Below are positions 53,201 through 64,000 of a stretch of DNA of 64,000 nucleotides, piece by piece; the stretch's first letter is position 1; every line of letters begins with the position of its first letter. This DNA is from Eudorina sp. 2006-703-Eu-15 (taxonomy: Eukaryota; Chlorophyta; Chlorophyceae; Chlamydomonadales; Volvocaceae), in NCBI GenBank assembly GCA_003117195.1, contig BDSI01000166.1, positions 107,110 through 171,109 on the forward strand, written 5' to 3'. A model generated the notes under the pieces. The model had not been told where the DNA came from. It was given only the letters and a program-made list of their open reading frames with translations, and made no database searches. Made by a program: the position numbers and the translations under genes.

Positions 53201-56200
53201 AGGTGGCGCGGGGGGGGGGGAGAGAGGGGCGGGGAGGCGAAGACGTCGTAACGGTTACAGGTGGGGGGGGCCGACACGGCCGGGCCGGCCCGGAGGCCGC
53301 GCGCCGGAGGGCACTCTCACACGAAACCCAACGCCGGCCCGGAGGGCATACGCGAGCGAAACCCAGCAGGGGCCCGAAGCCGACCCGCGCCGTCACACAG
53401 ACCCACGGGGTCTGGGTCTGGGTCTGGGGTCTGGGTCTGGGTCTGGGTCTGGGTCTGGGGTCTGGGGTCTGGGGTCTGGGGTCTGGGGTCTGGGTCTGGG
53501 GTCTGGGGTCTGGGGGTCTGGGGTCTGGGGTCTGGGGTCTGGGGTCTGGGTCTGGGGTCTGGGTCTGGGGTCTGGGGTCTGGGGTCTGGGGTCTGGGGTC
53601 TGGGGTCTGGGGTCTGGGTCTGGGGTCTGGGTCTGGGGTCTGGGTCTGGGGTCTGGGGTCTGGGGTCTGGGGTCTGGGGTCTGGGGTCTGGGGTCTGGGG
53701 TCTGGGTCTGGGGTCTGGGGTCTGGGGTCTGGGGTCTGGGGTCTGGGGTCTGGGGTCTGGGTCTGGGGTCTGGGTCTGGGGTCTGGGGTCTGGGTCTGGG
53801 GTCTGGGTCTGGGGTCTGGGGTCTGGGGTCTGGGGTCTGGGGTCTGGGTCTGGGGTCTGGGGTCTGGGGTCTGGGGTCTGGGGTCTGGGGTCTGGGGTCT
53901 GGGTCTGGGGTCTGGGTCTGGGGTCTGGGGTCTGGGGTCTGGGGTCTGGGGTCTGGGGTCTGGGGTCTGGGTCTGGGGTCTGGGTCTGGGTCTGGGGTCT
54001 GGGGTCTGGGGTCTGGGGTCTGGGTCTGGGGTCTGGGGTCTGGGGTCTGGGGTCTGGGGTCTGGGGTCTGGGGTCTGGGGTCTGGGGTCTGGGGTCTGGG
54101 GTCTGGGGTCTGGGGTCTGGGTCTGGGGTCTGGGGTCTGGGGTCTGGGGTCTGGGTCTGGGGTCTGGGGTCTGGGGTCTGGGGTCTGGGGTCTGGGGTCT
54201 GGGTCTGGGGTCTGGGGTCTGGGGTCTGGGGTCTGGGTCTGGGGTCTGGGGTCTGGGGTCTGGGGTCTGGGGTCTGGGGTCTGGGGTCTGGGGTCTGGGG
54301 TCTGGGGTCTGGGGTCTGGGGTCTGGGGTCTGGGGTCTGGGTCTGGGGTCTGGGGTCTGGGTCTGGGTCTGGGGTCTGGGGTCTGGGGTCTGGGGTCTGG
54401 GGTCTGGGGTCTGGGGTCTGGGGTCTGGGGTCTGGGGTCTGGGGTCTGGGGTCTGGGGTCTGGGGTCTGGGGTCTGGGGTCTGGGGTCTGGGGTCTGGGG
54501 TCTGGGGTCTGGGGTCTGGGGTCTGGGGTCTGGGGTCTGGGGTCTGGGGTGACCCAGATCGGGAACACGTGCGGCCCCCAGACCCCCAGCGGCAGGGCCG
54601 TCCACGCGGCTCCCCTACGCCTCCCGGCTTCCGCACACCCGTCACCGACCCCACTACCATACGTACCGTCAGCAGGCGATTGTGTGTGAGAATTCGCCCC
54701 AACTAACCAAGCCTGGCTCCAAACTGTCTTGTTGCGTTAGACCAATTGCACGTGTCTTGACGAGCAGTCACGACGGTACATTTACTCGTTCATTATGTCG
54801 TACAGAGTGAGCTGCTGCGCCCCGGCTTCCTTCATTCGCCTTCCCACCCAACCTCCACCGCATCTGTGGCAACTTCCCAGCGGCCACGTAACCCCCGCCT
54901 CCACCCTCCTACCCCCCCTCCTTCCTCTTACCCTCCTACCCTCCATCAACCGTCACCTCCTCCATCCGCCCCCTCCACGCACAGGCAGTTCTACCCCTTC
55001 CGACTGGAGCCCGTGACTCCCCAGCCGCCCAGCCCCGACGGCCGCGGCCCGCTGAGCCTCCTGGTCGTCCAGATGGACCCCGCCCGCGCCGCCTCGTGCT
55101 ACTCGGTCGACCCGACCGCCCCGCCGGTGGCTCCAGGGAGCCCCGGGCTCACCTTCCTGGGCGGCCTGTGGTTCCGGCCCAACGTGTCCTGGGAGGGCAA
55201 AGACCCCGTCGGCCTCAGCGTGAGGGCCTCCATGGGGTTCACCGCGGACTCGCAGTCCCTGGAGCTGACGCTGAACCTGACGGACCTGCGGAAGCGAGTC
55301 CAGACCGCGACTGGGCTGCCGTACAGAAGTTCCGCCGCCGCCGCCGCCGCCGCTGATGACCCGCTCACGCGCGGCGTGTTCCTGGTGGGACGCTGCCTCA
55401 CCTGGCCGCTGCGACGGCTGTGCACGTCCAAGCCCAGCCGCGACGGCGTGGTGACGACGTGCCTGGTGTCGTACATCTTCAGCGGCGCGCCGGGCGTGCC
55501 GGCGCCGGCGGCGCGGCCGCCGTCACCGGTGTCCGGGCTGCCGCCGCCGCCACCGCCACCGCTCGTTCCATCGGTGCCGCCGCCGCCGCCGCCGCCGCCG
55601 TCGCCGCCAGCGGCGCCTGCGGCGCCGCCGCCGCGCAGCCCATACCCACCCATCACCAAGAGCCCTGCTGGGCCGCCGATGCGGCTGTGGGACGCGACGG
55701 GCCAGACGGGATCAGGCGGCGAGGCAGCGCCGCCGATGCACCCCGTGGTGGTGCTGCCAGCTCCAGACGTCCCGTTGTTTGTGACACGACGCGGTGCGAC
55801 GACGGCGGCGGCGGTGATGGCGGCGGCGGAGGACATGCTGTCGTCGTCGCCGCCACCGCCGGCGGCGGCGGCGGCAGTGTCGGCGGCGGCACCTAGCCTG
55901 TCGGTCTGCTACAGCCGCCTCGCGACGGATACGATTATGTTGGAGCCGATGATATATTTCCCGCCGCCGGCGGCACCTTCGAGGCCTATCTCTTGGCCAG
56001 GGACGCCCGTACTGCTGCCCCAGGCGCCGCCGTCGCAATCGCCGCCGACCACGTCGGCGCCTCCGTCCAGGCCGCCGCCGTCACAGCCGCCGCCGTCGCC
56101 TTCACCACCGGCTCAACCCGCATCGCCGCTGCCGCCGCTGCAGAGCCCGCCATCGCCCGCGCCTCCGCCGCCTCGCCCGACGCAGCCGTCCCTGCCGTCG

Positions 56201-59200
56201 GCGCCGCCACCTTCGCCGATGCCACCTTCGCCGCCCGCGGCCCCGCCCTCTCCCTCTCCGCCGCCCGCGCGACCGTCGCAGCCCTCGCCCCCGCCGCCCT
56301 CGCCGCAGCCGCTGCCGCCCGCGCCCCGTCCCCGTCCTCCCTGGCCGCCGTCGCCCCAGAAGCCGCCTTCTCCACGCCCAGGGCCGCCGCCCCGACCCAG
56401 TCCGCGGCGTCCGCCGCCAAGCCCTCGCCCTCGCCCGCCGCCGCCCTTTCCTCCCAGCCCGCGCCCACAGCCGCCCTCGCCCCGGCCGAGCCCGCCGCCG
56501 CGGGCACCGCCGCCACCTAGCCGTCCGCCTCGTCCGCCGCCGCCGCCGTCGCCGGATCCACCCAGCCCTTGGCCGCCGCCGCCGCCGTCGCCGAGTCCGC
56601 CAAGCCCTCGGCCCGCACCGCCGTCGCCGCCGCCGCCCTCATTACCATCGCAGCCTCCCTTCCCTCCAGGCAACTCGGGTGCGACCCTCCTCGATCGGCC
56701 GGCCTTTGGCGCTGATGCTGGACGAATTAATCATTTTATTAAACCGACAACGCATTTTGAACGACGCTGAATGAAGAAATACTTAATTTGCAAGCGCGGC
56801 CACGCAGCAGTGGCCTAAGGACTCCGTCCGAGCCCTCCCCCGATGCACTCTTGTCGGTCCCCGACTGACAATGAGTCATGCTTTATTAAGGTTTTTTTTC
56901 TTGCATCTCTCCGCAGCAGCCTGCTCTTTTATTCTATCTGTCTGCCTCCCATGCCCCTCTCGTTGCCCTTGGCTCACCCTCTGCCCAACCGCTTCTGCCC
57001 TACCTCTATCTACCTCCCGCCTCCCGCATGTATCGCCCCATAAGGCCCCAACGAGACCGTCAAGTGCAGCGTCAGCTCCCAGGGCCTTGTCTTCACCGAC
57101 GGGGAGCAGTTCCCGTACGGCAGCTTCAAGTCGCAGGTGTGCGGCTGCGCCGCTTCACCGTACGGCATCCGCTTTGGCGAGGATATCGTCTACCAGGGCA
57201 TGTAAGCAGAGTCTGGCTGGACGGGAGCCCGCCGGGCGTGGGCACGTAATGGCAGTTGGGACGGAAGAAGGCCTTATTATGTCGAGACATCTCTTGGGAC
57301 ACCAGGACTTCAACGTGTGTTGGGAAAATGTTGGTGGCGATGTGTGGCTGTGGTGGTGTGAAACCAGGCGGCCTGCCTACCTGCGGTGCCAGCTCCCGAT
57401 TATTACTGGGAAATTACTTGATTGCGTCCTGCTGGCGCATAGATAGGACTCATGCGTGAGGCGCACATGAGTGCGCAATTTTACTGGAGTCAGCGCTGGT
57501 AGGTTGGTAGGAGGGTCGCGGCGGCAGGTCAAACCTGCTGCCCTGCCTGGCACGTGTCGATCTAGTCGATCCGACCCTCGGCGCGCGCTCTTACTTGCCG
57601 CTTCCCCACGCGCGCGCGCGGCGCTTGATTGCCCATCCACCTACCTACGGCCCCCTTTCATGACGCGCCTTCCCCCGCCGCCCATTTATCCCGCCCCTTC
57701 GTTCGTTCGCGCCCGGCCTCCCTCCCCCCTCCCCTCCCCTCCCCTCCCCCCGCCGAGCAGCACGTACCACACGTTCCGGGTGTACAACAAGACGTGCAAC
57801 GAGTCCCTGAGGGCCGCCGACGGTGCCCCCGTCTGCAGGTGAGTAATGAGTGGGGACGAAGGAGCAGGTGCGTGCGTGCGTGCGTTGCCGGGAAGACCTC
57901 GCAGTGTGTGTGTATGTGGATGTCATCGTCCCTTACAGATCGCGCGAACTATAAAGGACGGACCGGGACACCCCTTGGATTGCCACGCACCGTGCCGTGC
58001 GTTTAAGCCCCGTGCGTGGCCCGCCCCTCCGGTGTGATGATGCTGTTCGAACCCTGCGCAGTACGATTCGGCCCGTCCTGAATAAGATCGCCTTGCGGAT
58101 CGACAACGCGGCCACCCCTTGCTACAACAACGGCAACCTAACCACCATTGACCAAGGTTACAATGTCAGGTCGGTGCGCCGCCGTACAGCAGCAGCTGCT
58201 GCTGATGACGACGACTGGGCTTGCTCGAGAACACTCTTATGGCCATTATTGTGATGCACTGCCTCAGGGACGATACATAGCTGTCACCCAAACCTCCCTG
58301 TCTGGGCATCAATTACCAAGTCGATCCATACATGCAGTCGATACATTTTCGGATGCCACCCCTGCTGGTCAGGGAGGCCAACCGTGCCATGCCGCCGTGC
58401 ATGGTCACCTGCTGCATCCGGTGCAGCTGCACGCAAGTGCTTAGAATTAGCCTGGACGAAGCTGCCGCCGGCGACGGTGCACACGCATCGCACCCCGCCA
58501 TGTCTTAGCTTGCCTCGACGGCGCGCCTGCCTGTCTGCCTATCTATCGGCTGCTGCGGTGTCCTACGTGTCGCTCGCCCCCGTCTATCTACGGGGGCAAT
58601 CATCAGTCGCGCACTATCTAATAATCAAATCATACACGCTCATTATGCGTGCGCGGACATACGCACATGCAGGACCGTCCGGTTCTGGGTGGATGGGGAC
58701 GCGGCGCCCTCCAACTGGATGCAGGCGCGCGTCGGTACGTCTACATACTGGGTTGCGCGATAGATAGATAGATAGATAGATCACACGCAGTCGCTCGAGC
58801 GCCTTCACATATATTACATGTATATATGTACCTGCGTGAGCACGCGGTGTCCAACGGGCTGTCTAGCCCTGCGTCCTGAGTCACCCAATCCCGCCGGTCC
58901 AGGCATGAGTGTTTCGGCACACACTCTTAATGCGCTGGGATGAGCACGCTGGTTTGCGCCAATTCACACGACTACGCACACGCACCACACCGCACTGCAC
59001 TATATGTACCGACCGCACTAATAATCGCACCCTCGCGCATTAACAACATAACAATGCACCGCGCCGTCCCACGCACGCCCGGCCCCAATCTGCTGCCCGC
59101 CCCGCCGCTAACTACGCTAACACCGCCCGCAGGCACTTCGGTGGATAAGGCCCACATAGAGCTCTTCATCTACGGCCTCAAGACCGCGTACGACAATGGT

Positions 59201-59401
59201 CGCTTCATGCTCACGCGCTGCAACGCCACCGGCTCCTTCGCCGCCACGTGCAAGCGGTCCGCCGCGGGGCTGTGCCTCTTCGCCTTCGTGGACACGCCCG
59301 ACCACCGCTTCGTGACCATCTGCCGGGTGCAGGGCCTCGCGGTGCCGCCGATTCCGCCGGGCGTCACCCTGCAGATGGTGCGGCAGAGCGGCCGGGGCTA
59401 G
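50277..59401 (+). CDS. Pherophorin-like hydroxyproline-rich extracellular matrix glycoprotein
   Basis: Exons: 50277-51020, (one or more unresolved), 51781-51955, 52412-52501, 54985-56678, 57045-57201, 57761-57838, 58062-58169, 58673-58734, 59133-59401. From 51781 on, every junction agrees in phase. The first exon has a signal peptide (FLWLLAVFALLQG core) and a PPY/YPP-rich region. Then come globular domain A (CGCESSPFGLVWGAVTQIGN, then FYPFRLEPV to CLVSYIFSG), a long SPPP/PPSPRP linker of about 350 residues, and domain B (FPYGSFKSQVCGCAASPYGI, YHTFRVYNKTCNESL, IRPVLNKIALRI, RFWVDGDAAPSNWM, GLCLFAFVDTPDHRFVTICR) with regular cysteines. This A-linker-B layout is that of volvocine pherophorins, secreted wall and ECM proteins whose linker is hydroxylated and arabinosylated. 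Whether exon 1 belongs to this gene is likely but not proven. Confidence 0.85.
51357..51532. repeat. AGC/AGT trinucleotide microsatellite
   Basis: About 170 bp of AGCAGT, AGCAGC and AGTAGC triplets between the first and next recognised pherophorin exons. It gives Ser-rich and Thr/Ala-rich open frames that are not credible coding sequence. Confidence 0.9.
52503..52563 (+). repeat. Short (GGGGTCT)n tract beside pherophorin exon donor
   Basis: About eight GGGGTCT units start right at the 5' splice site of the intron 52502-54984. The donor GTGGGG merges into the repeat. Confidence 0.95.
53408..54549 (+). repeat. Long (GGGGTCT)n / GGGTCT minisatellite in pherophorin intron
   Basis: Over 1.1 kb of 7-bp GGGGTCT units with interspersed 6-bp GGGTCT variants, on the sense strand of the pherophorin intron. 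It ends in GTGACCCAGATCGGGAACA, a repeat of the end of the upstream exon (52483-52501). Long PQTPDPR- or VWGLGSG-type frames on both strands are products of the repeat. Dense G4 runs make G-quadruplexes in DNA or pre-mRNA plausible. Confidence 0.96.
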
Positions 59402-60188
59402 ATAGCTGGGTGTGTAAGATGAGGATGAATGAATCGCACGCCGGCGGCCGATCGAGCCCACCCGCGCGCGCGCGGGCGGCCGCCGCCGGGCACATACATC
59501 GTCCTCGCACGCACGCACGCACGCACGCGCGGCGGCGGCGGGGGAAAGTAAAGCCGGCTGGCGCACGTGCAGCGGCGCACAAACTCGGCCGGCGGCGCAC
59601 GCAGTGGATGGGGTGCGTGCGTGCGTGCGTGCTGGCAGGCTGCGGCCGGGTGCTTACTTGGCCCTTGATTTCATGCACCGCCGGCTGGATGCTCGGCAGC
59701 GGGCAGGAGTAAGCGGTGGGAAGTAGTGCCCTAGCTGGCGAAGCGGCGTGATGATGTGAGGCATCCCCGCCCTGCCTCTATCGATCACATACCGCACCGG
59801 GGTCGACCTGGGAACGCCGCAGGGCGTCCTTGCTTATGGGGGACGACTTCCAGCGGCGATGGCAAACATGCATGTGCGTCGGCCGCCGGACTGGGAACAC
59901 AGCGCGGCATCCTTGCTTGTGTTATCTTCCTGTATATTTGCGGACGGAAAAGCCAGGCGCGCGTGCGTGCGCGCGCGGCGGCCGAGCTGCAGGGCGGGGA
60001 TTACAAACATCAGGATGCGTGGAGCGCGTGACACGGCGATCGAGGCGTCTAGCGGCCTGCTGCTGCTGTTGTATGTGCGCGGGTCCGTAAAAGGGATCGA
60101 TGAAGCTGCGTGCTTTAGGGTACATGCATAGGACCCGCCGCCGCAAGGCTAGACCACAAGAGGCAAAGCAGGGAGCCGGGGCTGCGTG
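59402..60188. other. Downstream flank of the pherophorin gene
   Basis: It contains TGTAA at 59413-59417, the green-algal polyadenylation motif but very close to the stop codon, and a (GCAC)n tract near 59505-59530. No other gene is recognised. Confidence 0.4.
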
Positions 60189-60267
60189 ATAGGTGCGGGC
60201 AGGGTGGCTGGCGGGTGCGCGTTTAGATGAGAAACGCGCACCCGCCAGCCATCCTGCCCGCACCTAT
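60189..60267. ncRNA. Long hairpin, 36-bp arms and 7-nt loop (possible small-RNA precursor)
   Basis: Positions 60189-60224 and 60232-60267 are reverse complements over 36 bp with a single G-U type mismatch; the loop is AGATGAG. The fold is far more stable than expected by chance. It could be a miRNA-like precursor, a small inverted-repeat element or a template-switch product. The sequence right after it repeats AGATGAGAAAC from the loop and right arm. The RNA class is inference. Confidence 0.4.
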
Positions 60268-63200
60268 CAGATGAGAAACCCGCCCGACGTGTGATGATGA
60301 CGAGGAGACCGCACCTGTCGGCTGGCCTAGCTACACGCCGTCATCATGTATGGTCGCCAGCGCAGCCACTTTGCGTGGCCCTGGCGGCCTTGCCTACTAC
60401 TTGCCTCCATCTGTGTGTTCTAACGGCGTGTTTATTGCGTGAGAAACGCTGTTGCGCTTGGATGGGGAACGAGCGACATGGTGCAGGTATAGGTGCATGT
60501 ACGTATGTATGTACGCGTGTGTGCGTGCCTCGACCGATGGCCGGATAGGCCAGGCAGGCAGGCAACAAAGCAACCCGGCGGGTGTGTGCATGTGCGTGCG
60601 CATGTGGCCTATATAAGTGTACAGTGCGCCCACTTTTGGATGAGGAATGCATGCGTGGGGGATGGCTTGTAGGACCTATCTGAAACGGATAGATGCATGG
60701 CGCCACCGCGCCGGCGGCTGCGGTTGAATGAAGGCTGCTCGCTGCTGCCATCCGATGGCGGGATGCGAGCGAGGGACGGACCTCCGTTCCCGCATACGGC
60801 ACGCAGATGATGTGTCCGGCCCGCGGGTCCGTGAGGATGGGTACGTACGTAGGACGAGGCGGGATGATCGACGACGTCTGTTCATTCGCTAGTAGTACAC
60901 GCGCATGGATGGCATTGGATACCACAGGCACGCTTGCTTGGACATTCGACTCACGGAACGAACGAACAAACGTATGTATGTTTTCGACAGCACCGACCAA
61001 CGCTTCCATGATTGCCTTGTTTGGCTGCGTGGATGGCTGGACACGTATTAGATAGCCACTGGGGGGCAAGCTGCTGGTGCATTATTAGGCGCCCTGGTGC
61101 GTTGGTTGGCACTCGTGCGTTGGTTGGGGCTGGTGCGTTGATTGGGGCTGCTGGTGCGTCAATTGGGGCTGGCGCGTGAGGTAAGGCTGGTGCGTTAGTT
61201 GGGGATGGCTGCGGTTGTTGGGGCTGGCAGCCGTTGTTGGGGCTGGCTGCGGTCGTTGGGGCTGGTGCGTTGGGGCTGGTGCAGTTGGCTACATACGTAC
61301 ATGTGGAGATAGACTGGCCAGCTATATAGCGAAGGGCGGAATCCCACGGCGGAGATCGCCAGAGCCAAGGGCGGGACCCTTCGTTCGGGGGACATCGATA
61401 TCAGTCGTACTGTTCCGCCATATGAAGTGAGGCAGGTGCAGTAGGTCGCCGATGGGACCCCGGGGTACATGCCGCTCGGGGCGGCGGGGACCCAAGACAC
61501 GCTGGATAGATGCATAAATCTCCATCTGAGTAGATGGACCGACCGGCGGCGTCGGTAGTAGGCGTAGCGCACGCACGGTTTGCGGGCGAGTAGTAAACAG
61601 ACGGCGCCGCTACTAAACACTCGCGCGTGTGGTGCTGCGTGCCAAGCAAGCAGCGCAACTACTGCTGGATGCATGGCAGGCCCGCCCCTGCCTGTCCCGC
61701 CGTGCACGCGTGGTCCGGGTGCGTGGAAGACCGGGTTGTTTTGGAGGTGGGCGGTGTACATACATACACATATGGCTAGACAGCTGACGTGATGCCGTTG
61801 ATGCCGTTTCGTCGGTTGGAACGCGCGCGCGCGGGCGGCGGGACGCGTGCGTTATTCAAGGGGACACTTAAATAGACCCTAATCGACCCGAATCCTGCTG
61901 GCTCGGGAGATTTCGTCGATGTCTGTAGTCTGTGGTGGTGCGCGCGTGCGTGTGCCGCGGCTGCTGGTGCGCACGTCACTCATCATCACGCACTTGCTCG
62001 CTTGCTCCCGGGGGGGGGGGGGGTACGCAGGACCCCGCAACCCACGCACAGGCAGGACCGTGCGTGCCTTCACGAGGTGGATGGGCGGGCTAGCGGGGAT
62101 CTTTAGAGGTGCACTGGTGGTCGGTCATCGCTAGAACTAGAGAGTCGGTCCCCTACGATTTATGTGCGTGTGCGATTAATTCTTCTCGCATATATTCATG
62201 TATGCATGTATGGCTTAATAATAAGCCTTGCAAGGCGCCGAAATGCACCGGACGGTCCACAGAATATATAGCCCGCCCGGGATTTTTATTCAGGACACCG
62301 ACTTCAGAAAAATGGATGTATGGTGGCCGATTCTTGATCAATGGCTTGCTTGCGTACATGGCGTATGCTTGTACATATATGCCACCGTACGTAAAGATCT
62401 ATCTATGTCAGGAGCGAGGCCAGACCCGGACCAGCAAAGTGCCCGGACAGCCCGGGACCGGGCCGCCCGGGCCTGGGCCCGGGCTCCCGATCGACTCATT
62501 ACCACCCCAGCAGCCTTTACCAGCACGCAGCTGCCATGCATCAACATAACACCCGCAGGCAGCTATCTAGGGGTCACTAATTAGCTGCTTTAGCTAGGGA
62601 CCAGTAGCTCAGTGCTAGCGCACTCGTGGGAACGGCCTCCATCCAAATAAAGAGTCTTTTGGATCCATGAAGTCTCAAAAACTACTCACATGCGTACGTA
62701 ACTGCTTTGCACGGCGCCGACATGTTAAAAAGTACAACCGACAGTCGGAATTCCGCGTCGCGCGCACAAAACATAAGTACCGGCCTGGTTGACTTGACAA
62801 CTATATAACTTGATAACTAAATCCTTTTCTGGTTTATCACATGGCTCTTATTACAAGTAACATATCGGGCTTTTGCGCGATCCAACCGCTCCGCCGTCCG
62901 ACGTCAGGACACCAACAACTGTGACAGCAGCAGTGTCTTCATCATAACAACGTATGATAATGTTAGCAATTAAATTACGCAGGTGATTTTCTGTGCTCGG
63001 ATCGATCCGCAACCGGAAACCGTGCTGTGGAAACCGTGCTGCGGAGTGCTGTGAAAACCATGCCGTATACGCAGGACATGAAATGCCCGTGCAATGCCAT
63101 TCCAGGGCCTTCGCATGCGTATGAAATGAATGGCAGCAGCTTCCTGATTTTCACTGAAATAATCAAATATACCAATGTAACCACGAAGAATGGTTAACCT

Positions 63201-63379
63201 TCTTGGTCAGACTTGCTCGAGTCACAGCAGCAAGCAAGGCCGGCGGTTACCACTCGACCTAAGGGTGTGTTGAGGAGGCAGGATTCGGCTGTCATCGTTA
63301 CATCGGTGGGGTGCTCTGCATCCAAGAAGGCGGCGTGGAAAAAGGAATACGGTGGGGGGTTGTATTGATGTCAAGCCAG
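60268..63379. other. Non-coding region with microsatellites, no gene recognised
   Basis: Open frames are short and without similarity on both strands. It holds ACGTACGT-rich stretches, a poly-G run near 62011-62022 and the degenerate repeat listed separately. A box-A-like word (TAGCTCAGTGCTAGCGC, about 62608) has no matching box B. Confidence 0.45.
61076..61290. repeat. Degenerate tandem repeat, GGTGCGTTGGTTGGGGCT-type units
   Basis: About ten imperfect units of 18-24 bp built on TGCGTTGGTTGGGGCTG, including GCGGTTGTTGGGGCTGGC variants. Non-coding. Confidence 0.8.
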
Positions 63380-63780
63380 TAAGTGGACCCCAAAGGGTCA
63401 TCGGTGACAGCAGCAGCCTCCACACCGCACACTGAACACGTTCACGAAAAAACGCGCCACCGTGGTGCACTGGACAGGCTCCACAAGTGCACAGAAAAAC
63501 CCACTCCGCACCCACTCTACATACCAAGGATTTACCCCGTTCCTGAGGTTCAGCCGTAGCCAAGGATAAAGCCCGCTCAGGGGGAGGTAGCCACCGATCG
63601 AGGCGCCCCTAATGTAATGTAACCGTTACAAGGTGGACCCGTACCCCGACCGGGTGTTCCAACGCCCCTACTAGCGAACCAACGCGACGGGCAACACCGG
63701 CTCTCGTCTCCGGCGGTGGCCCGTAGCCGCGAGCCACCATCAGAGGCCTGTCCGGACGGCCTTGCATCTGGCTAGTCAAA
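63380..63780 (-). mobile_element. Diverged repeat copy related to the LINE-like 3' end and to 23.8 kb
   Basis: The minus strand near 63.6-63.76 kb reads CAGGCCTCTGATGGTGGCT followed by ACGGGCCACCG and GGGTCCACCTTGTAAC, paralleling 18.1-18.2 kb on the plus strand. The part at 63.4-63.6 kb parallels 23.76-24.0 kb in the same orientation. It looks like the 3' end of a dispersed non-LTR element that may continue beyond the window. Confidence 0.4.
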
Positions 63781-64000
63781 CACGCTTGACTCGTGCGGGC
63801 GACTCTTCAACAAACGCCAAAACCCACTCAACCCGCTCAAAGCGCTGCACTGCCAACACGTCAGGTCCAAACATACAACACAGGAATAACGCACCCTACG
63901 CTTAGCAGCCTCCGTCGGGCTCTGATGCTCCCTACTGACTCTCAATGCCGCCTTAATAAACCATCGTACGCCAACGCAGTCGTACCCAGCCATGTCCATC

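Noticed and set aside
52290..54706. Open frames up to 771 codons of PQTPDPR or VWGLGSG repeats on both strands
   Set aside because: Products of the GGGGTCT minisatellite; the phase-matched splice 52501/54985 places the array in an intron.
55096..56673. Gly- and Ala-rich frames overlapping the Pro-rich linker
   Set aside because: Al frames over a GC-rich proline-codon tract are open; only the SPPP/PPSPRP frame links in phase to conserved pherophorin domains.
58285..58508. Cys-rich frame with MPPCMVTCCIRCSC as a further pherophorin exon
   Set aside because: It does not fit the phase of neighbouring exons, whereas 58673-58734 fits both sides and gives the expected domain sequence.
62595..62665. 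Possible tRNA gene (TAGCTCAGTGCTAGCGC box-A-like word)
   Set aside because: No box B, no T arm and no acceptor pairing could be found.

Overview
The window looks like nuclear DNA of a volvocine/chlamydomonadalean green alga. The evidence is GC-rich, intron-dense genes, a pherophorin-type hydroxyproline-rich glycoprotein with SPPP-rich linker, very GC-rich exons against lower-GC introns, many micro- and minisatellites, and a chromodomain Ty3/gypsy retrotransposon. Exon models were built by hand from reading frame, GT/GC..AG boundaries and intron phase; no search was run.

Layout. (1) 487-3767 (+): 3' part of an RlmI/COG1092-type SAM-dependent RNA methyltransferase. (2) 5454-10721 (-): secreted DUF2252 protein. 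(3) 11296-22685 (-): a 21-exon gene for a secreted GT77/XEG113-like glycosyltransferase; the model is phase-consistent throughout and sums to 914 codons. (4) 22.7-33.3 kb: transposon-rich interval. A LINE-like remnant is split by a very young chromovirus (25489-31515) whose two 446-bp LTRs differ at one base. The element has a GGCGC target duplication, yet its gag-pro-RT block is inverted and the RT core is missing. A textbook -1 frameshift signal joins gag to pol. (5) 33649-33720: tRNA-Glu(UUC). (6) 34694-41090 (+): complete DDM1/HELLS chromatin remodeller in 16 exons. (7) 43.0-47.2 kb: three satellite arrays (192-, 112- and 49-bp units) sharing a TGCTACACTG core, around an unrecognised minus-strand gene (45514-48535). 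(8) 50277-59401 (+): pherophorin-like extracellular matrix protein with a 1.1-kb G-rich minisatellite in one intron. (9) 59.4-64 kb: no gene recognised; it holds a 36-bp-arm hairpin and repeat remnants.

Themes. The GT77-like enzyme and the pherophorin both point to Hyp-rich glycoprotein cell wall or matrix biology (the former would arabinosylate proteins like the latter), though no co-regulation can be read from the sequence. DDM1, which silences transposons in plants, lies 3 kb from a recently inserted chromovirus; I treat this as coincidence. The strongest candidates for new biology are the recently inserted but internally inverted retroelement, its frameshift hairpin, the LTR-terminus-like motif shared by three satellites, and the G-rich intronic array carrying a second copy of the upstream exon end.
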